Below, in pieces: positions 10,687 through 24,471 of a stretch of 64,000 bases of DNA. Positions within the stretch are counted from its first letter, which is position 1. Each line of letters opens with the position of its first letter. The notes under the pieces were generated by a model that worked only from the letters and a program-made list of their open reading frames with translations, ran no database searches and was not told the DNA's origin. The stretch lies in contig OY744469.1 in assembly GCA_963556145.1 (NCBI GenBank), forward strand, positions 5,304,767 to 5,368,766, in the 5' to 3' direction. Made by a program: the position numbers and the translations under genes. The stretch comes from Hygrocybe punicea. Its lineage: Eukaryota; Basidiomycota; Agaricomycetes; Agaricales; Hygrophoraceae.

Positions 10687-13027
10687 TTACACAATATCAC
10701 AGATCCATTCATGTTGAAGTGACTGTTGTGCTGTTATTTTTTTCCCCACTAACCTCTCAACCAAATCTTGCCCATGTCCCGGAAGAATCATGCATTGGAA
10801 TTCCTTCCTCAGCATCTTCCCCAGCTGATACATCTCAGAGGCCATGGTGTAGATGTCGCCATCAAGTGTGTCGTTGTCCCAATCTTTCAACCAAGTGCTG
10901 TCATCGACATAGGTTTTTCTCTTCTTGCCACCACATCGGCCTCCGTGCTCGAAATCGATTAGGAGATATTCTTCCTTGGTGCGATCATAGACGACATTCG
11001 GCAGCCGAACGTCGCGGTGAAGATAATTGTCACGGTGCAACCAGTCCAGCCCAGTAACCAGATCTTTCACCATCTTTTGCAGATCACTTTCCTTGTCAGG
11101 GCGCATTAAGACCCCTCTGGTCTTGAGCTTAACTTTGTATTTGTCGCGGCTCTTGCTGAGTTTCGGGCCGTCGAAAACCTCAACGAGGCTACGATGACCT
11201 TGAGCATACGAGTACATTCGGCCCAAGAAGTCGAAACGGCCGGTTATTGCATGATAAGGAAGATGATTAAACTCGAGAACCTTCTCGACAAAGTCAGCAT
11301 GAAAGTTTATTTGCGACTTGTCAAATTTCACCCTCTTTGCGAGAGGATAGGCAACGGTAGGAAGAAGGCCTTTGATTGTTAACAGGATGCGAGCGATATT
11401 GATGGTCGTCTGCAGGATCTGGAATCGACTTGGAAATTTGGTCATGTTCAGTTCGTTCGTGAGTGGTATGAAAGGGTCAGGCATCTTCGAAGCTCCTGAG
11501 GATCCGTCGGCGGCATAGAAGCGAATGTTGGGCCTATTCATAGTGTAGCAGATCATGAAGTGGACCTCTCCAAAAAATACGGGGTCGATCGGTCGAAATT
11601 TCCTGCGGAGGTCTGCCTTGGCCCCAGATGTTCGCTGTTTTTCCTCACCCCAAAAGAGAAGAATATCTCCCATCCAGAGGAGGAAGTCTGGGCAGCTTCC
11701 CTCTTGGATAGTTGTCCCCCTAAGGCGGGGAAACCAATAAGGAAGGGATACAGCCCGCAGTCAAAAGATGAGTAGGAACTGCTCATCAGTCTTGTTTCTA
11801 TCCGTCTCAATCGGAAAGCCCCCGCTGAGCCTACCACTGATAAACTCCAGGGGATCTCCAATCACTGAGTCCACGGGACCGTGCAGCACATCCTCGGACT
11901 TGGGTGCCCCGGCTTTTTCTCCCGTGAAATCCCGCAACGCGTTCACAATACCCATCGCCAGCTCACCGTCACCAACTTGGAGGAACTCTGAGATATCGGG
12001 ATACTGCCGAGGGGAGGATCAGTGATGAGAACGAATCAGAGAGCCCGAACCAACAAACCTGGAGCTTAACCTTTTCAAATAAATACCTTGTCACTGGTAG
12101 TTTATTAAGTAGGGGAGCTCGGATGAGGGTCCGAGGTCTCTTACACGTCTTGGAACGGTTTCGAAGGGGCAGATAAGTTGACGGATAATTTCGTCCGTTC
12201 GGTCCGCTACTGTTGGAAGGGATCAAATTGTTGTTAGTTCCGCGGGTAATCTGAATTGACGACAATACCTTCGTCAAAGGACCGCTTTGTCCCTACAGCT
12301 GTTGCAGAGCCGGAATGATAAGGGATATCTACAGTAGGTGGCAATCGCAAATAAAATACGAGGTGAACACGGCAAGGCGGATGTTGCAGCGTTGGCATCA
12401 CCGGTTCAGAGGGGGACGATAGAAAGATAACGGCAAACAAAACGAGCGGGCGACGAAGATTAGCAGTAAAAGGGCGGGTCAACAAAGCATGGACGTCTGT
12501 CAGTGCTGGTAATCTAGAGGGACAGAGATCCACTCACTGGTAGCCGGGGCCTTCACAAATATGTGTAATCTGCCATTCTCAGGCTGCTTAGACCAATAAT
12601 CAGACACGAACTTCCACTCCGTCAACCGGTTTACGCCTTCATCGTCCTTTGTGAATGCGAGTTTCGGAAGAGAATCTCCATCGAAGGTTTCAAGGTCGAT
12701 ATCGACCTTCCAGGGCGTATACAAGTGAGCCACAGAGTTCGCTTCCAGCCTCTCGAATGAATTTACCTCCAAAAGGACGAGATCTTTGGCAAGAATTGCC
12801 TGAGCAGGATTGATGCCCTTCCCGTGAACAAGTTCCTTCAAGGCTGCGATTCTGGTATCTTTAGGGACATTGACAGCAAACACGAAGCTGTCGCCTTCAA
12901 TGAGGCAGTTGAGGCGAAAAGATGCGTCGTTGCTCGAAGCACGATTTTGGTCAACCACAGGCCTGGATGATGATGAGGCTGGGGCTGGAACTGGTGCAGA
13001 GACATCGCGACGTCGCCCTATTTCCAT
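10687..13027 (-). CDS. Crinkler-type (CRN) protein with C-terminal protein-kinase domain
   Basis: The first exon (ATG 13027, to about 12538) encodes a Ser/Pro-rich start and then a ubiquitin-like Crinkler header: FRLNCLIEGD, an IAALKELVHGKGI helix and AKDLVLLEV. A linker follows (LTDVHALLTR; GTKRSFDE before a probable intron). The C-terminal exon (11673-10687) is a kinase-like domain with catalytic loop LHRDVRLPNVV and LIDFEHGG, i.e. DFE instead of DFG. The family pairs a CRN header with a phosphotransferase-like toxin/effector domain; the cellular target is unknown. Several introns separate 12537 and 11955, and their exact sites are unclear. An in-frame TGA lies at 11761-11763 unless a weak GTTCCT donor removes it, so the gene may be broken. 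It is the first gene of the conserved island. Confidence 0.75.
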
Positions 13028-13374
13028 CTTGAGAGAGATTACTGATAGAGCTGAATGCTGAAGCGGAACGATATTTATACGATGAAAGTCATCAGCAAGA
13101 GTCAAAAGGTCACAACCATTGGATGGAAGCTCAGATGACTCAGCCAAGGATCGTGGCTGCTCGGCGCTCGTTGCTCTCGATGGCCACCTTCCAAGTCAAC
13201 CGACGTGCTTCCGCGCACAACTCACCCCCATGGCCATCCCTATACGATCCCGGGTTGGAAATACTCCACATCCCCCACCGGAGTCCTAAGCAACCTGGGG
13301 GCGCTTACCTTTACGATGTCCACGGTTCGTTACGACTCTTTCTAATTAAAGTTATGAAAAGTTTATATAGCAAA

Positions 13375-13863
13375 ATGGCAATGGGCCCATCATCACAAAG
13401 AATAGACATCTTCCGGTTCACATTGTATTGGACCTTGGTCCTATACACCCCCATGTTCCTCGTCTGCGGGACTTATGCCTTTATCAACCTTTCCTCATTT
13501 CGGCCCCGCGACGGTCGCCGTCGCCGTCGTCCACCACCACCACCACCACCAGCTCATCGTCAATACCACCAATCTCGGTTCCCCTTCACCATACTAGTTC
13601 TGTTTACCTTCCTGGCGCTCAGCGTTGCCGGTGCGGTGGTGGGATCGGTTATCATAAGCATGGCGTTGTTTGGGTTTTTCAAGGCTGCAAAGTACAACAT
13701 GTCTACTTGGATTCCGTTCATATGGGCGTTGATTCTTACTTTGGTCGGTCTGCTTGGGTGCGTGTGTCTTTCTTTCTTTCTTGTTGTTGTAAGCCAAGAC
13801 TCACTTTGTGTATGCGTGAAATTCCCCAATAGTATTTGGCCCTCTGTCATCGACATCATATGA
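13375..13863 (+). CDS. Small multi-pass membrane protein, fungal, unknown function
   Basis: ATG at 13375 (a second in-frame ATG at 13381). Exon 1 runs to about 13758. An intron with GTGCGTG donor ends in CCCCAATAG, after which the last exon encodes GIWPSVIDII and stops at 13861-13863. Three hydrophobic segments are visible: FTLYWTLVLYTPMFLVCGTY, a long FTILVLFTFLALSVAGAVVG stretch, and IPFIWALILTLVGLLG. Between the first two lies a basic, proline-rich loop (RRRRRPPPPPPP). The second segment is Gly/Ala-rich. I do not recognise a named family; the conserved C-terminal WPSVIDII after the intron supports a real gene. It is separated from the CRN gene (divergent) by about 350 bp. Confidence 0.7.
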   Translation: MAMGPSSQRIDIFRFTLYWTLVLYTPMFLVCGTYAFINLSSFRPRDGRRRRRPPPPPPPAHRQYHQSRFPFTILVLFTFLALSVAGAVVGSVIISMALFGFFKAAKYNMSTWIPFIWALILTLVGLLGCVCLSFFLVVVSQDSLCVCVKFPNSIWPSVIDII

Positions 13864-14144
13864 TATATGATGCCTTTGTTTTATTATCAATTGCTGTTTT
13901 ATTATCGATCGCACAGTATATGTAGTACAAGCAAACATTCTTTATTCCTATGTGCTACAGATAACTTATCTTCCATCAAACAAGCGGCAGAGAAAAAAAC
14001 ACGTAACGGTACAACTACAACAGAAAAAAAAAAACAGAAACATACGTCGTCGTAAGCAAGGGAGTGACAATAGGCTGTGAGCCAGATAATAAATAAACGT
14101 AAGTAAACCCTGATGCTGCAAGGGTATATGGCGTAGGATCACTT

Positions 14145-15786
14145 CTAGATGTCCGGATCCCGACTGCGAAGAAGGCGCGCTCTGGCCTTCTCCATCGACT
14201 CCCGCAGCTCGGGGCTCGCCCACGCGCTCTCGTCTTCCCACCGCCCAGGACTCGACCGGGCGTCTATTTCGAGAGACCCACCGGGCGTCGTCATGCGGGG
14301 TGGGGAGATGGGCAGCCCTCCGGCGGTGCCCAACCGCATCGACCGTGTGGACGGGGATGACGCTAGCGGCGGGGACGCAGGTGAACGTGAGTGGGAATGG
14401 GAGTATGCGCATATATACGGGTTGTTGGGGGTGGGGATGGGGAGCGCGTGTGGTGTCTGTTCGCGTCGGAGCGAGCCAGAGCGTGAATGCGAGGTGTTCG
14501 ATGGGAGAGGTGGGTTCTCTTCTTCCCACGACCCAGTCCCGTCATCTACTTCGTCCTCCTTGGCGTCGCTCATCACGACCACCTCTCTTCCCAGCGCCTT
14601 TTTCCCTTGTTCGATGAGCATGGTCAGTTTATCGCCAATCCAGTCCATCTATACACAGGCAACACCAGCAGGACATGAGCACGAAGGAATGTTTGTAGCT
14701 CAAAGGCAGGAATGAACGCACCTGATCTTCGACGGCTGGACCTTCCTCTGAATGGTCGGGGTTTCCAGAGTCGAACTCGGGTTGAGTGGGTGAGCGGGGA
14801 GGGGGCGTGTAGGTTTGTGCACGGATACGTGGTCGGCGATGGTGGACGATGACGTGCTTCGAGGCGCTAGGGGAATGACGGGGTTTGCGGATGCGTGGTG
14901 TGGAAGGGGTGACACGGATACTCTGTGGCTGTGACATGAAAGTTAGATGGATAGGGGTGAAGGATAAGGAGCATTTACATGTGGTGGGACGTGTGTCCAT
15001 TCTCGTTGGTAAGGAGGTGGTGGGGCGATTTGCTCGGGTTGTTTGCCGCTACCTCTCCAACTGCGGTACGCGTGAGATTTGGCTTGGGTCTGGGTTGAAA
15101 GGAGAGGGAAGGTTGCTCACAGGCGATAGACGGTCAGACCGACTGCGGTGCCCACGAGACAGGCGCTGAGCGCGGTGGAGACGATCGAGCCAGCGAGCGT
15201 GCGACGGCGTTTTGGGGGTGGCAATTCTACATGGAGGCAAATTAAGAGATGAGTGGACATGGATTCGAAAGGAGTGTATGAGAAAGGATGGAAACGAAAG
15301 AAAACAAATGGACCCGCAGGTTTATATATACGCCCCGTGGAGCAAGTTCCGCTATTCCATCCCGCAAGCACGTGGTTCCTGGGCCGTGCCAGGGGCAGCC
15401 ATCGTGCAGTGTCTGTTTGCAGCGCGGTTTCCTCTAGGCAAAGAATGAAAGCACTGACCCAGATCGATGCCCTGGTACTCGTACTCGTGCTCGCTTTCTG
15501 CCGGCGACGAAGCCATCAAGTCTGTGTGTGTTGCATGCGGGGTGTCGAGATAGCCCGTGGTCGATGCGATGGTTGTGGATTGACTGGGTTCAACGGAGGA
15601 GGGTTGCCACCGCCGCTTTCTTGAGCGCAGGACGGGGGAAGTGGGTGAAGGACATCTCTGGCGAGTGGGCCTGGGACCGACTGCGGGAGACTTTGATGGT
15701 GGCACAGCTGGCTGGGCCGGTTTAGCGGTCGCAAATGGGTTTGGAAGACCGGGCACGCTCAGTTTGAACGTAAAGGAGAACGGCAT
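14145..15786 (-). CDS. Single-TM, proline/serine-rich protein of unknown function
   Basis: Five exons join in frame to 408 residues: 15786-15459, 15226-15121, 15060-14979, 14928-14722, 14648-14145 (stop TAG). The introns all have GT...AG and are 73-232 nt. The N-terminus MPFSFTFKLSVPGLPNPFA is followed by low-complexity Ser/Pro. Exon 2 encodes a basic stop-transfer-like KRRR and a hydrophobic helix (AGSIVSTALSACLVGTAVGL). The rest is Pro/Ser/Arg-rich, with MDWIGDKLTMLIEQGKKALG at the start of exon 5 and a charged helical end (ELRESMEKARARLLRSRDPDI). This fits a membrane-anchored protein with a disordered tail. No named family recognised. Its start codon is 24 bp from that of the divergent Rsa4 gene. 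Confidence 0.7.
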
Positions 15787-15810
15787 GGTATCGTGGGAAT
15801 ATATCAAATA
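15787..15810. promoter_or_regulatory. 24-bp gap between divergent start codons
   Basis: The start codons of the single-TM gene (minus, 15786) and Rsa4 (plus, 15811) are separated by only 24 bp, including the AT-rich word AATATATCAAATA. Each promoter must therefore overlap the other gene's transcribed region, or one of the two starts is misjudged and an upstream exon exists. Confidence 0.6.
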
Positions 15811-17924
15811 ATGGCAACGTTGCTCCCTCCACCAAAACGCGCAAAGGTCTACCACGGCGTCCCAGAACCTGAGCCCGCGTACTCCCAACCGTCCCCAAAC
15901 ATTATTGTCCAGTTCGTCTCCGAGCAAGACAACACGCCCCTCGCTCCAGCAGTCAATGTTCCTGCAAATGTCTCCAGGGAGGGACTCGAAGCTCTCCTCA
16001 ACAAAATTTCAAGCCAGGTCCGTCTTTGACAAACAGATTGGCCAAGTTTTTCTCTTCTTCTTCATGTTTTCTCATTCCCAGGATGAAGACCCAGTCCCGT
16101 TTTTGTTCCACGTCGCCCTCCCAGAGGATGCTGCTAAGCCTGGCGCACCAACAAGAGTCGTCATCGCAAATTCCATAGAGGCCGACGTGCTCTCGCATCC
16201 GACACAATCGTTCACACCAGAAGATATCATCGTGGTCCACTGTTCTCCACAATCGGTGTTCAAAGTTCGTCCCGCTTCGCGCTGTTCCTCAACCCTCTCC
16301 GGTAGGTCCTCATATCTTCGTCGCAGCTGAGGGAACGCCAATGCGCATCCTTGCAGGGCACACATCTCCCATCCTATGCGCCTCCTTCTCTCCTACCGGG
16401 AATCTCCTCGCAACCGGTTCAGGAGACACTAACGCCCGACTGTGGGACCTCTTCACCGAAACGCCCTCGCATGTGCTTTCGGGACACAAAGGGTGGGTTC
16501 TCTGCGTCGAGTGGGAAGCAAGGGAGCGCAAATTGGCCACGGGCGGTCATGACGGACATGTATGTCTCTTTTCTCGCCCCCCCCCCTCCGCACTCCAACA
16601 TTGATTTTCGCCGTTGTCGCCCAAACTTGTGCTATTTTACAGGTACGCCTATGGGATCCCAAATCAGGTAAACCTATCGGCGACGCTCTGAAAGGACATA
16701 CGAAATGGGTCACTTCACTCGCATGGGAGCCAATCCACCTGTCAGTCACACACACCGTCCTTACTCCTGTATAACACCCACGCTCTTCAGAAACGCTTTG
16801 GTTCCACGCCTCGCATCGTCGTCCAAAGATGGAACGGTAAGAGTATGGTCCACACTCACTCGTCATGCCGAGTGCACGCTCGGAGGACATACGGCGAGCG
16901 TGAACGCAGTTCGCTGGGGAGGGGGTGGCCTCGGTGGAAAAGGTGTGCTGTACACCGCGTCCAGCGACCGCACGGTCCGGGTCTGGGATCCCAACGGCGT
17001 AGGACGCCGGTCGTCTCCGTTATGCTCTTCACGTCTGATTAGTGTTTAATTTCCCCAGGGGAAGCTTCTCTACACGCTAAAGGACCACGCGCACTGGGTG
17101 ACCACACTAACGCTCAACACAGACTTCGTCTTACGCACTGGTCCCTTTGATCACACCGCAAAACAACCATCTTCAGATTCTGAAGGTCCGTCGTTTCCTT
17201 GTATACACATCATTCTCCTTCTTGACCCTCTACGCACACAGCGCAGACGATGGCCCTCGCGCGGTACACTGCGCTGCTCACGAGTACGCCTGAGCTGCTT
17301 ATCTCTGGTTCTGATGACCACACGCTCTTTCTCTGGTCGCTCTTCCCCTCGCGAGCGCCCGTTCCCCCGGAGGGAGAACGTGCCCCAGTTAGTGGGGGGG
17401 CCGGAGCACGCAAGCCCGTCGCCCGGCTCACTGGGCATCAGCGGCAGGTATCGCATGTTGCTTTCAGCCCAGACGGACGGTGGGCGGCGAGTGCAGGGTG
17501 GGATGGGAGCGTTCGCGTATGGGAAGGACGTACAGGACGGTTCGTCGCGACGCTCCGTGGGCATGTCGCCGCGGTCTACCGGTTGGCGTGGTCGGCGGAC
17601 TCCAGACTACTGGTGAGCGCGAGCAAGGACAGCACACTCAAAGTGAGCGCTTGTTTCTCCATTCGAATGCCATCGTTCTACTGTTGTTGCCTTTTCCTGA
17701 TGATGATGCATTGGTTGGATGGAATGAATAGATTTGGGACCTCAAGACATACAAGATAAAAACGGATCTCCCTGGTCACACAGATGAGGTGTATTGCGTT
17801 GATTTTGTTGCTGACAAGATCGTCAGCGGTGGACGGGACCGGACAGTAAAAATGTGATGACAGTTTTACAACGAAGAATGTGTTTTCGTTCACGCTAACT
17901 ACAACTTGCAGATGGAAGAATTAA
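15811..17924 (+). CDS. RSA4: Ribosome assembly factor Rsa4 / Notchless (NLE), WD40
   Basis: Nine exons join in frame to 532 residues: 15811-16017, 16082-16301, 16357-16559, 16643-16740, 16791-16998, 17059-17185, 17242-17642, 17732-17853, 17912-17924. The protein begins MATLLPPPKRAK and has the N-terminal ubiquitin-like NLE domain (about residues 25-125), whose conserved acidic face binds the MIDAS domain of Rea1/Midasin. An eight-bladed WD40 propeller follows, with repeated GH...W(D) units (SGHTSPILCASFSPTG, LSGHKGWVLCVEW, LKGHTKWVTSLAWEP, LTGHQRQVSHVAFSPDG, GHTDEVYCVDF) and the C-terminus KIWKN split across the last intron. The known family role is nucleolar/nucleoplasmic 60S pre-ribosome maturation. 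Introns are 50-89 nt. The alternative acceptor at 16324-16328 would leave a 25-nt intron and an extra segment, so I use the one at 16355-16356, which restores the conserved SGH. No damage seen. Confidence 0.93.
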
Positions 17925-18060
17925 ATGTAATGATGCTGCCTACAATACTAGCTATAGGTATTTTGTTCGTCACAAATATTGGGTGAGTCATAATTATTAA
18001 CTTGACGGGGAACGCAAGTAAACACTCAAAATTCATCCATTTCGTGCTAGTAGCTAGATG

Positions 18061-18492
18061 AGGACCCATGAATATAAGTGACAATGCCTCCGCAGCAGAC
18101 CCCCTTTAGGTCCGGAAAAAAAAATTCAAATTTGCTCGAAAAGGTCCGGATAAACTCAGGCATGCGACCAATTTTCAGATTTGGGGCCGGACTCTGGCGG
18201 AGGCCTTCCAAAATATAAAAAAAGTCCGGATTGCTGCGTAGGCACATACTCTAAGCTAGTTCGTCGCTGGATAGTACCTCCATGTCCGCTTCTTTTTCAG
18301 TCAATTCCCCCTTCCTAGACCTTGGAAATGGATGAGACCTCGACACTCTTACGAAAATTTGGCCGGATAAATAATGTGGCATTTTTCAGAATTTGGGACT
18401 TTTGGTCCGGAAAAAATCAGGCATAGGGTACCTTTTTTCACGATTTTGGTCCGGATTCCGCGGAGGCATTGCCACTTATATTCATGGGTCCT
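18061..18492. mobile_element. hAT-like MITE, family AGGACCCATG, 432 bp
   Basis: 33-bp terminal inverted repeats start AGGACCCATGAATATAAGTG and differ at one base. A perfect 8-bp target duplication, GCTAGATG, flanks it at 18053-18060 and 18493-18500. GGTCCGG words recur inside both ends as subterminal repeats. It has no coding capacity. It lies in the 760-bp interval between Rsa4 and the WDR5 gene, a typical gene-proximal MITE insertion. Confidence 0.95.
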
Positions 18493-18687
18493 GCTAGATG
18501 CCCCATGGATTTCTTTTGTCAAAACATGTTCTACTTACTTCAATGCCATTCTCTGAACCTATCTGGATATTAATTTTCGTTCAGAAGCACCACTAGAAGT
18601 AGAAAAATAAATATTCACACAGAGCAGAGATGATCGTCGACGTCACGTGGCGCCAACTTTATTGCAACACTCACTGGCAAGGGCAAA

Positions 18688-20248
<1,561 letters not shown>

Positions 20249-20390
20249 TTATCCGTCATCCACTGCATACTTCCCGACGTTATTGCTGTCTTTTTTAAAA
20301 ATAAGCCATGTTCTTGTATTCAATCCCGAAAACTTCATGTGATATGAAGCATGCGAATATCCTGAAATTATACAAGAAATAATACAAAGA

Positions 20391-23300
20391 TCACTGGACG
20401 GGCTTCGCATGCAACAGGTCTAGAAGAAGTGTGTCGGACGCATAGCATATATTCTTAAACAAGATTTCTCACCTTTCGCGACCTCCTTATCCGCATCTGT
20501 CAGTCCGGAATCATGGGCCTCGAGGAATGCGTCGACCTATTTTGTTTTGGATATATATAATGAGGACTGTAGAATGCTGACAGCATCGAAAACGACAAAC
20601 CTCATCCATGACTTGATCATCGTCGCCCGTGTTATCAAGTTCGTCGTCACTTTCGTCTTCGTCGTCTTTTGCGTCATCAATAGCAAACGGGGTCCGTTCC
20701 ATGATGAGAGCTGCATTGGCAGCATGGACCAAGGGTATCGGCAAGAAGTCGTGGGGGGTAGATGGTGACTTGGGCTCTTCCGTGAACTGAGCGTCGCTGT
20801 TGGCCACAAGAGTCGATGATGCGCTAGTAACGGAACTAACAGCACCATCAGTTTTTGCCAACAGACTAGATTTGGATGACGAGTGGCGCATGGACGGCGT
20901 TAGGAGCGACTCGCGAGCTTTTGGTTCTTCAAGTTTTGTATATCGGCCAATCGACGGTCGATGTATAACCTTCGCTGAGCATCAAGGGATGTTCCGGGGT
21001 CAAAAAAAAGGACAACGAACCTGATGTTTCCCGATTGTCTTTCCAATCTCGTCTGTGACTTTATTGAATATCTTCTTGTTACCATCAGTCGCTATCGAAG
21101 ACCAAATGTCGCCGAGCAAACCGTTCGGGAAGGGGATGTCTAGATCTGGGACAGATTCCAGCCGGAAGGAAGCAGACAAGTCAGTCTCGAAGAATGATTC
21201 CAATACTTCATCGGCGAGAACAACCATCCGGAATCTAGACAAGGTACGTGAGTGTGCGTTAATGTGAGTAATATCCAAGATGGGTATGTACGTTGCCAGA
21301 TTCAAGTAAGGTTGGTTGTGTTCAACGTGGGGCTTTGTCTGTTTGTCTGTTTGTTCGTCCGGTTGTTCGTTGTTCTGTGGCTGAGGCAGTAGCGCGTCAC
21401 CGTATTCGAAGACGTTCGTCATGAAGCGACTGACGGCTCCAAGATACGCGTCACCGAGTTCAAAACGGAAGATGAACTGGTAAGAAGACTGTGAGGGCGA
21501 GTTATAAAAGGGGCGTAGAATGTTACACTACCAAGAACGACTCGCATGAGGTCAGGACTTCGTCCTTAGTGAGGTATCCATCTTTATTTTTATCATGCAA
21601 ATTGAAAAACCATTCAATGTTCTCCATCAAATCGTTGAACATGACGCCGTCTAATCCAGAGATAAGGTCCTAGAACCTCTTGAGCACCACATAGCAAACA
21701 TGCTCCTTGGAAATAATTCACCTGGAACGATAAGGCTCCCCTACAGGCAGTATCCCAGAAGAAGAATAAACGATCAATGAACTCGTGTTCCGCCACCTCC
21801 CGGTCTATCCGTTGCTAACCAGGCACCGGTGGTCAGAACGAATGAAACATTTGTTGATGTTAATCACCTGAAAGCCGTTCAAGACGATCTTTTCATCACG
21901 AGCCCACGTTGCGATTTCACTCAAGAAGTACTGGAACGTGCGCAATTCTATTCTGGTTTCAGGTCTTTCCTCTTCTGCATGAGCAGTCGAGAATAGCGAG
22001 GGGGGAGGTAAGGCAGCCACAGGTGGCGGAAAGACACACATCGCTTGATACAGCGCATCATATACAAATCCAGCCTGTTCCTTGCTGAATCTTCCGAGGC
22101 TCTTGAGGTTCCTGATCGCCGAGCGCTTCGAGAAGGATTCGATGCTGTGTATGATCTCGAACCTGAACTTTCTACGTTCGGAGAGAATGGTCTCGTCCGT
22201 GATGACAGAAAATTCTCGGAATGATACCAGTAGGAGTTCCTGAAAGCGTGTGATAGCGCGTGCGCGCGGATCAGAGGAGTTCGGATGTGCTGACTCCCCA
22301 AGGGATGCGAAGTAGTCCCGCATCAGGCTAAAAATACCATAAAGCGTGTCAGGCAAGCTCAACAGAGGATAAAAAATAAATTTTGAGAGTACTTGAGGAA
22401 GCCACCATCATCTTGGATTTGCAGCAATTGCTCGCCATTGATCTTCAGGATGGCTGTTACAAAAACTTGTCAAGAAAGTAAGACAAATGAGAGGAGATCC
22501 CCTAAACTGACCAAGCCTGCGAGGGGGATCTTAGTGAGCGACAAAATATGATCAACATATCCAACTCACCCGACTTGAAAAAGAACTTTGGGACCCATAC
22601 AGAAGAAACAATCGACTATTCTGAATGCAAAGATCATCGGCATACTGTTGATATATCTACAAGTCCAAGACGAATTAGCACTTAATTAGCCTTCCATAAA
22701 GTGAAAACTCACAAGCTCAAGAACCAAGGGAGGGATGCTACTGAAAGTTGAACATCAACCCCGTGAAAGTGGTCATGAATGAGGGGCAAACATCGCTGAA
22801 CTAGCGATTCGAATACTCGTTGGTCGAGGAGTGTCCCATGCATGGAAGGGCTATGGGTGAGGACTCATGACTAGACCAGACAAGTACCAATGAGACGACG
22901 AACCCGAAGTAGCCAGGCAGGAGACGGTCACAGAGCACTTCTAAAAGCCAGAACGCTTGCTCTTCAGACATATAACTGCAAACGTTGTCACATACAACAC
23001 CATATCGCGGAAACTGCCCTTACATGAGAATTGCAGCAGCAAGAATGTTCATAGCCTGGAAATTTTAGAATGTTTGAGCATATGTGCATTGCTGTGTACT
23101 TTCAAAGACGCACCTGACAGTAGCCTAACTCAGGGTTTTTGAAAGAATAAGCCTGTAAGACTCTGCGGAGGGCGGCAATACCCTCCTCGGATTGATACCC
23201 AGCATATTCAGGTAAACTCCGATGCAAGTCCTTCTCTATGTCTTCGGTACTGGTAGTGATCCTGCCTTTGTTTTGTACAAGGAGGTGACCATAGAAACCG

Positions 23301-24401
23301 GGGTTGTGGTATCGGAGGAATATAGAACCGGACAGGGTTTCCCACATTTCACCTCTGAGACGATTGGGTAGACCAACCTGGACGAGGCGGGTGCATTGAG
23401 GATATCGAAGGAGGGTGAGATTGCGACCATGAGCTACGAATCCATCAAGTGTAAATAAATAGCAATGCAAGTGTGCATCTTGGCATACTTCGAAGATATG
23501 TTGTCCAGAGTTTAATTTTTGACGCTTCTCGTAGCCTACGATTTTTATCCAAAATAATTAGAGAAAAGTTGTTCCGGGAAGGGGTTGTGCAAAATCACTT
23601 TCTGGGGTCGCCAGGAAACTTGAAACGCAGACCCAAACCTCCGTGATAGGTCGTCTCACGAGGTGCAGAGCCTGGCTTCTCCTCGCTGATCAAGCTGCCG
23701 TCTTCGCGCTCGTTGTCCGCGACCGATGATGATGAAGGAACGAGCGCCTCCGAGTAGCACGACTTGACAAACCCCTTCACAGCCTTCATCTGGCCGCGTT
23801 GCAACTCCACCTTCAATGCATCCCGTAACTGTGCGCAGAAGAGATCTGCCGTAGGGCGCAGTGAGGTTAGCTGCACGATCTAGGAGGGTATGGAGGGTCT
23901 TCAGTGTCCCCACAGATCGTCGCGAATGCGGGAAGGGGGTGTTTGAAAGAACGCACGATTTTCGAGCCGTGCCATGTGAGAAGGCTAAGAGCATAGATGC
24001 CCGCGCGCGCATTGAGACGCTCTACCCTCCGGATCGTCGATAGCGGGATTGTGAACCGAACTGATTTGCGGTCGAGGGACGAGAATGCAAGGAAGGGCGG
24101 GATGATGTACAGTTTCCCTGCCTTGCGAAGCAATAATACGACGTCGGCGACACCAACGCCCAACGCGCGATCGGAATATAATACTCACATACGAATCCTC
24201 CTCAGCTTGCACGGTAAGACTCAGCACTGCGTTGATCTCGGTCCTCTCTTGTTCTTCAGAAGACACCTTTTCTGGATTATGCAGCAAAGCGACAGAGGGA
24301 ATAGAGAAGAATATCTGGGTCAGTTGGTCTCTAGTGGGTTCCTTGAAAGTTCGTAGCTGGGTCGAGATCGTAGACATGACGGGCGTCAAGACCGTGGCAA
24401 G
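20391..24401 (-). CDS. GRAM-TBC-EF-hand Rab GTPase-activating protein (Gyp2/Mdr1, TBC1D8/9 type), 5' exon not found
   Basis: At least ten exons on the minus strand. In order: a GRAM region ([37 protein letters not shown]), the TBC domain with [13 protein letters not shown], the arginine-finger motif [11 protein letters not shown] and the glutamine-finger motif LGYCQAMN, a ring of helices ([20 protein letters not shown]), then an EF-hand ([12 protein letters not shown]) and an acidic tail. The last exon encodes DLLHAKPVQ, stop at 20391-20393. The family accelerates GTP hydrolysis by Rab proteins in membrane traffic; both catalytic fingers are intact. The first visible exon begins after a splice acceptor at 24402 (GGAATAG), so the true N-terminal exon is upstream. 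I do not see it between 24402 and the repeats starting at 24452. It may be displaced or lost through insertion, or translation starts at ATG 24377. Confidence 0.87.
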
Positions 24402-24451
24402 CTATTCCAATTAGATGCGTGAGAAGTACAAATGATGCTATAGTAGTGCCA

Positions 24452-24471
24452 CTAATTAATTAATTAATTAA
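24452..24471. repeat. (TAAT)n microsatellite
   Basis: Five TAAT units directly upstream of the first visible exon of the Rab GAP gene. It marks the edge between the conserved island and repeat DNA. Confidence 0.95.

Noticed and set aside
16302..16328. A 25-nt ultra-short intron in Rsa4
   Set aside because: Using the acceptor at 16355-16356 gives a normal 55-nt intron and restores the conserved SGH at the first WD repeat.
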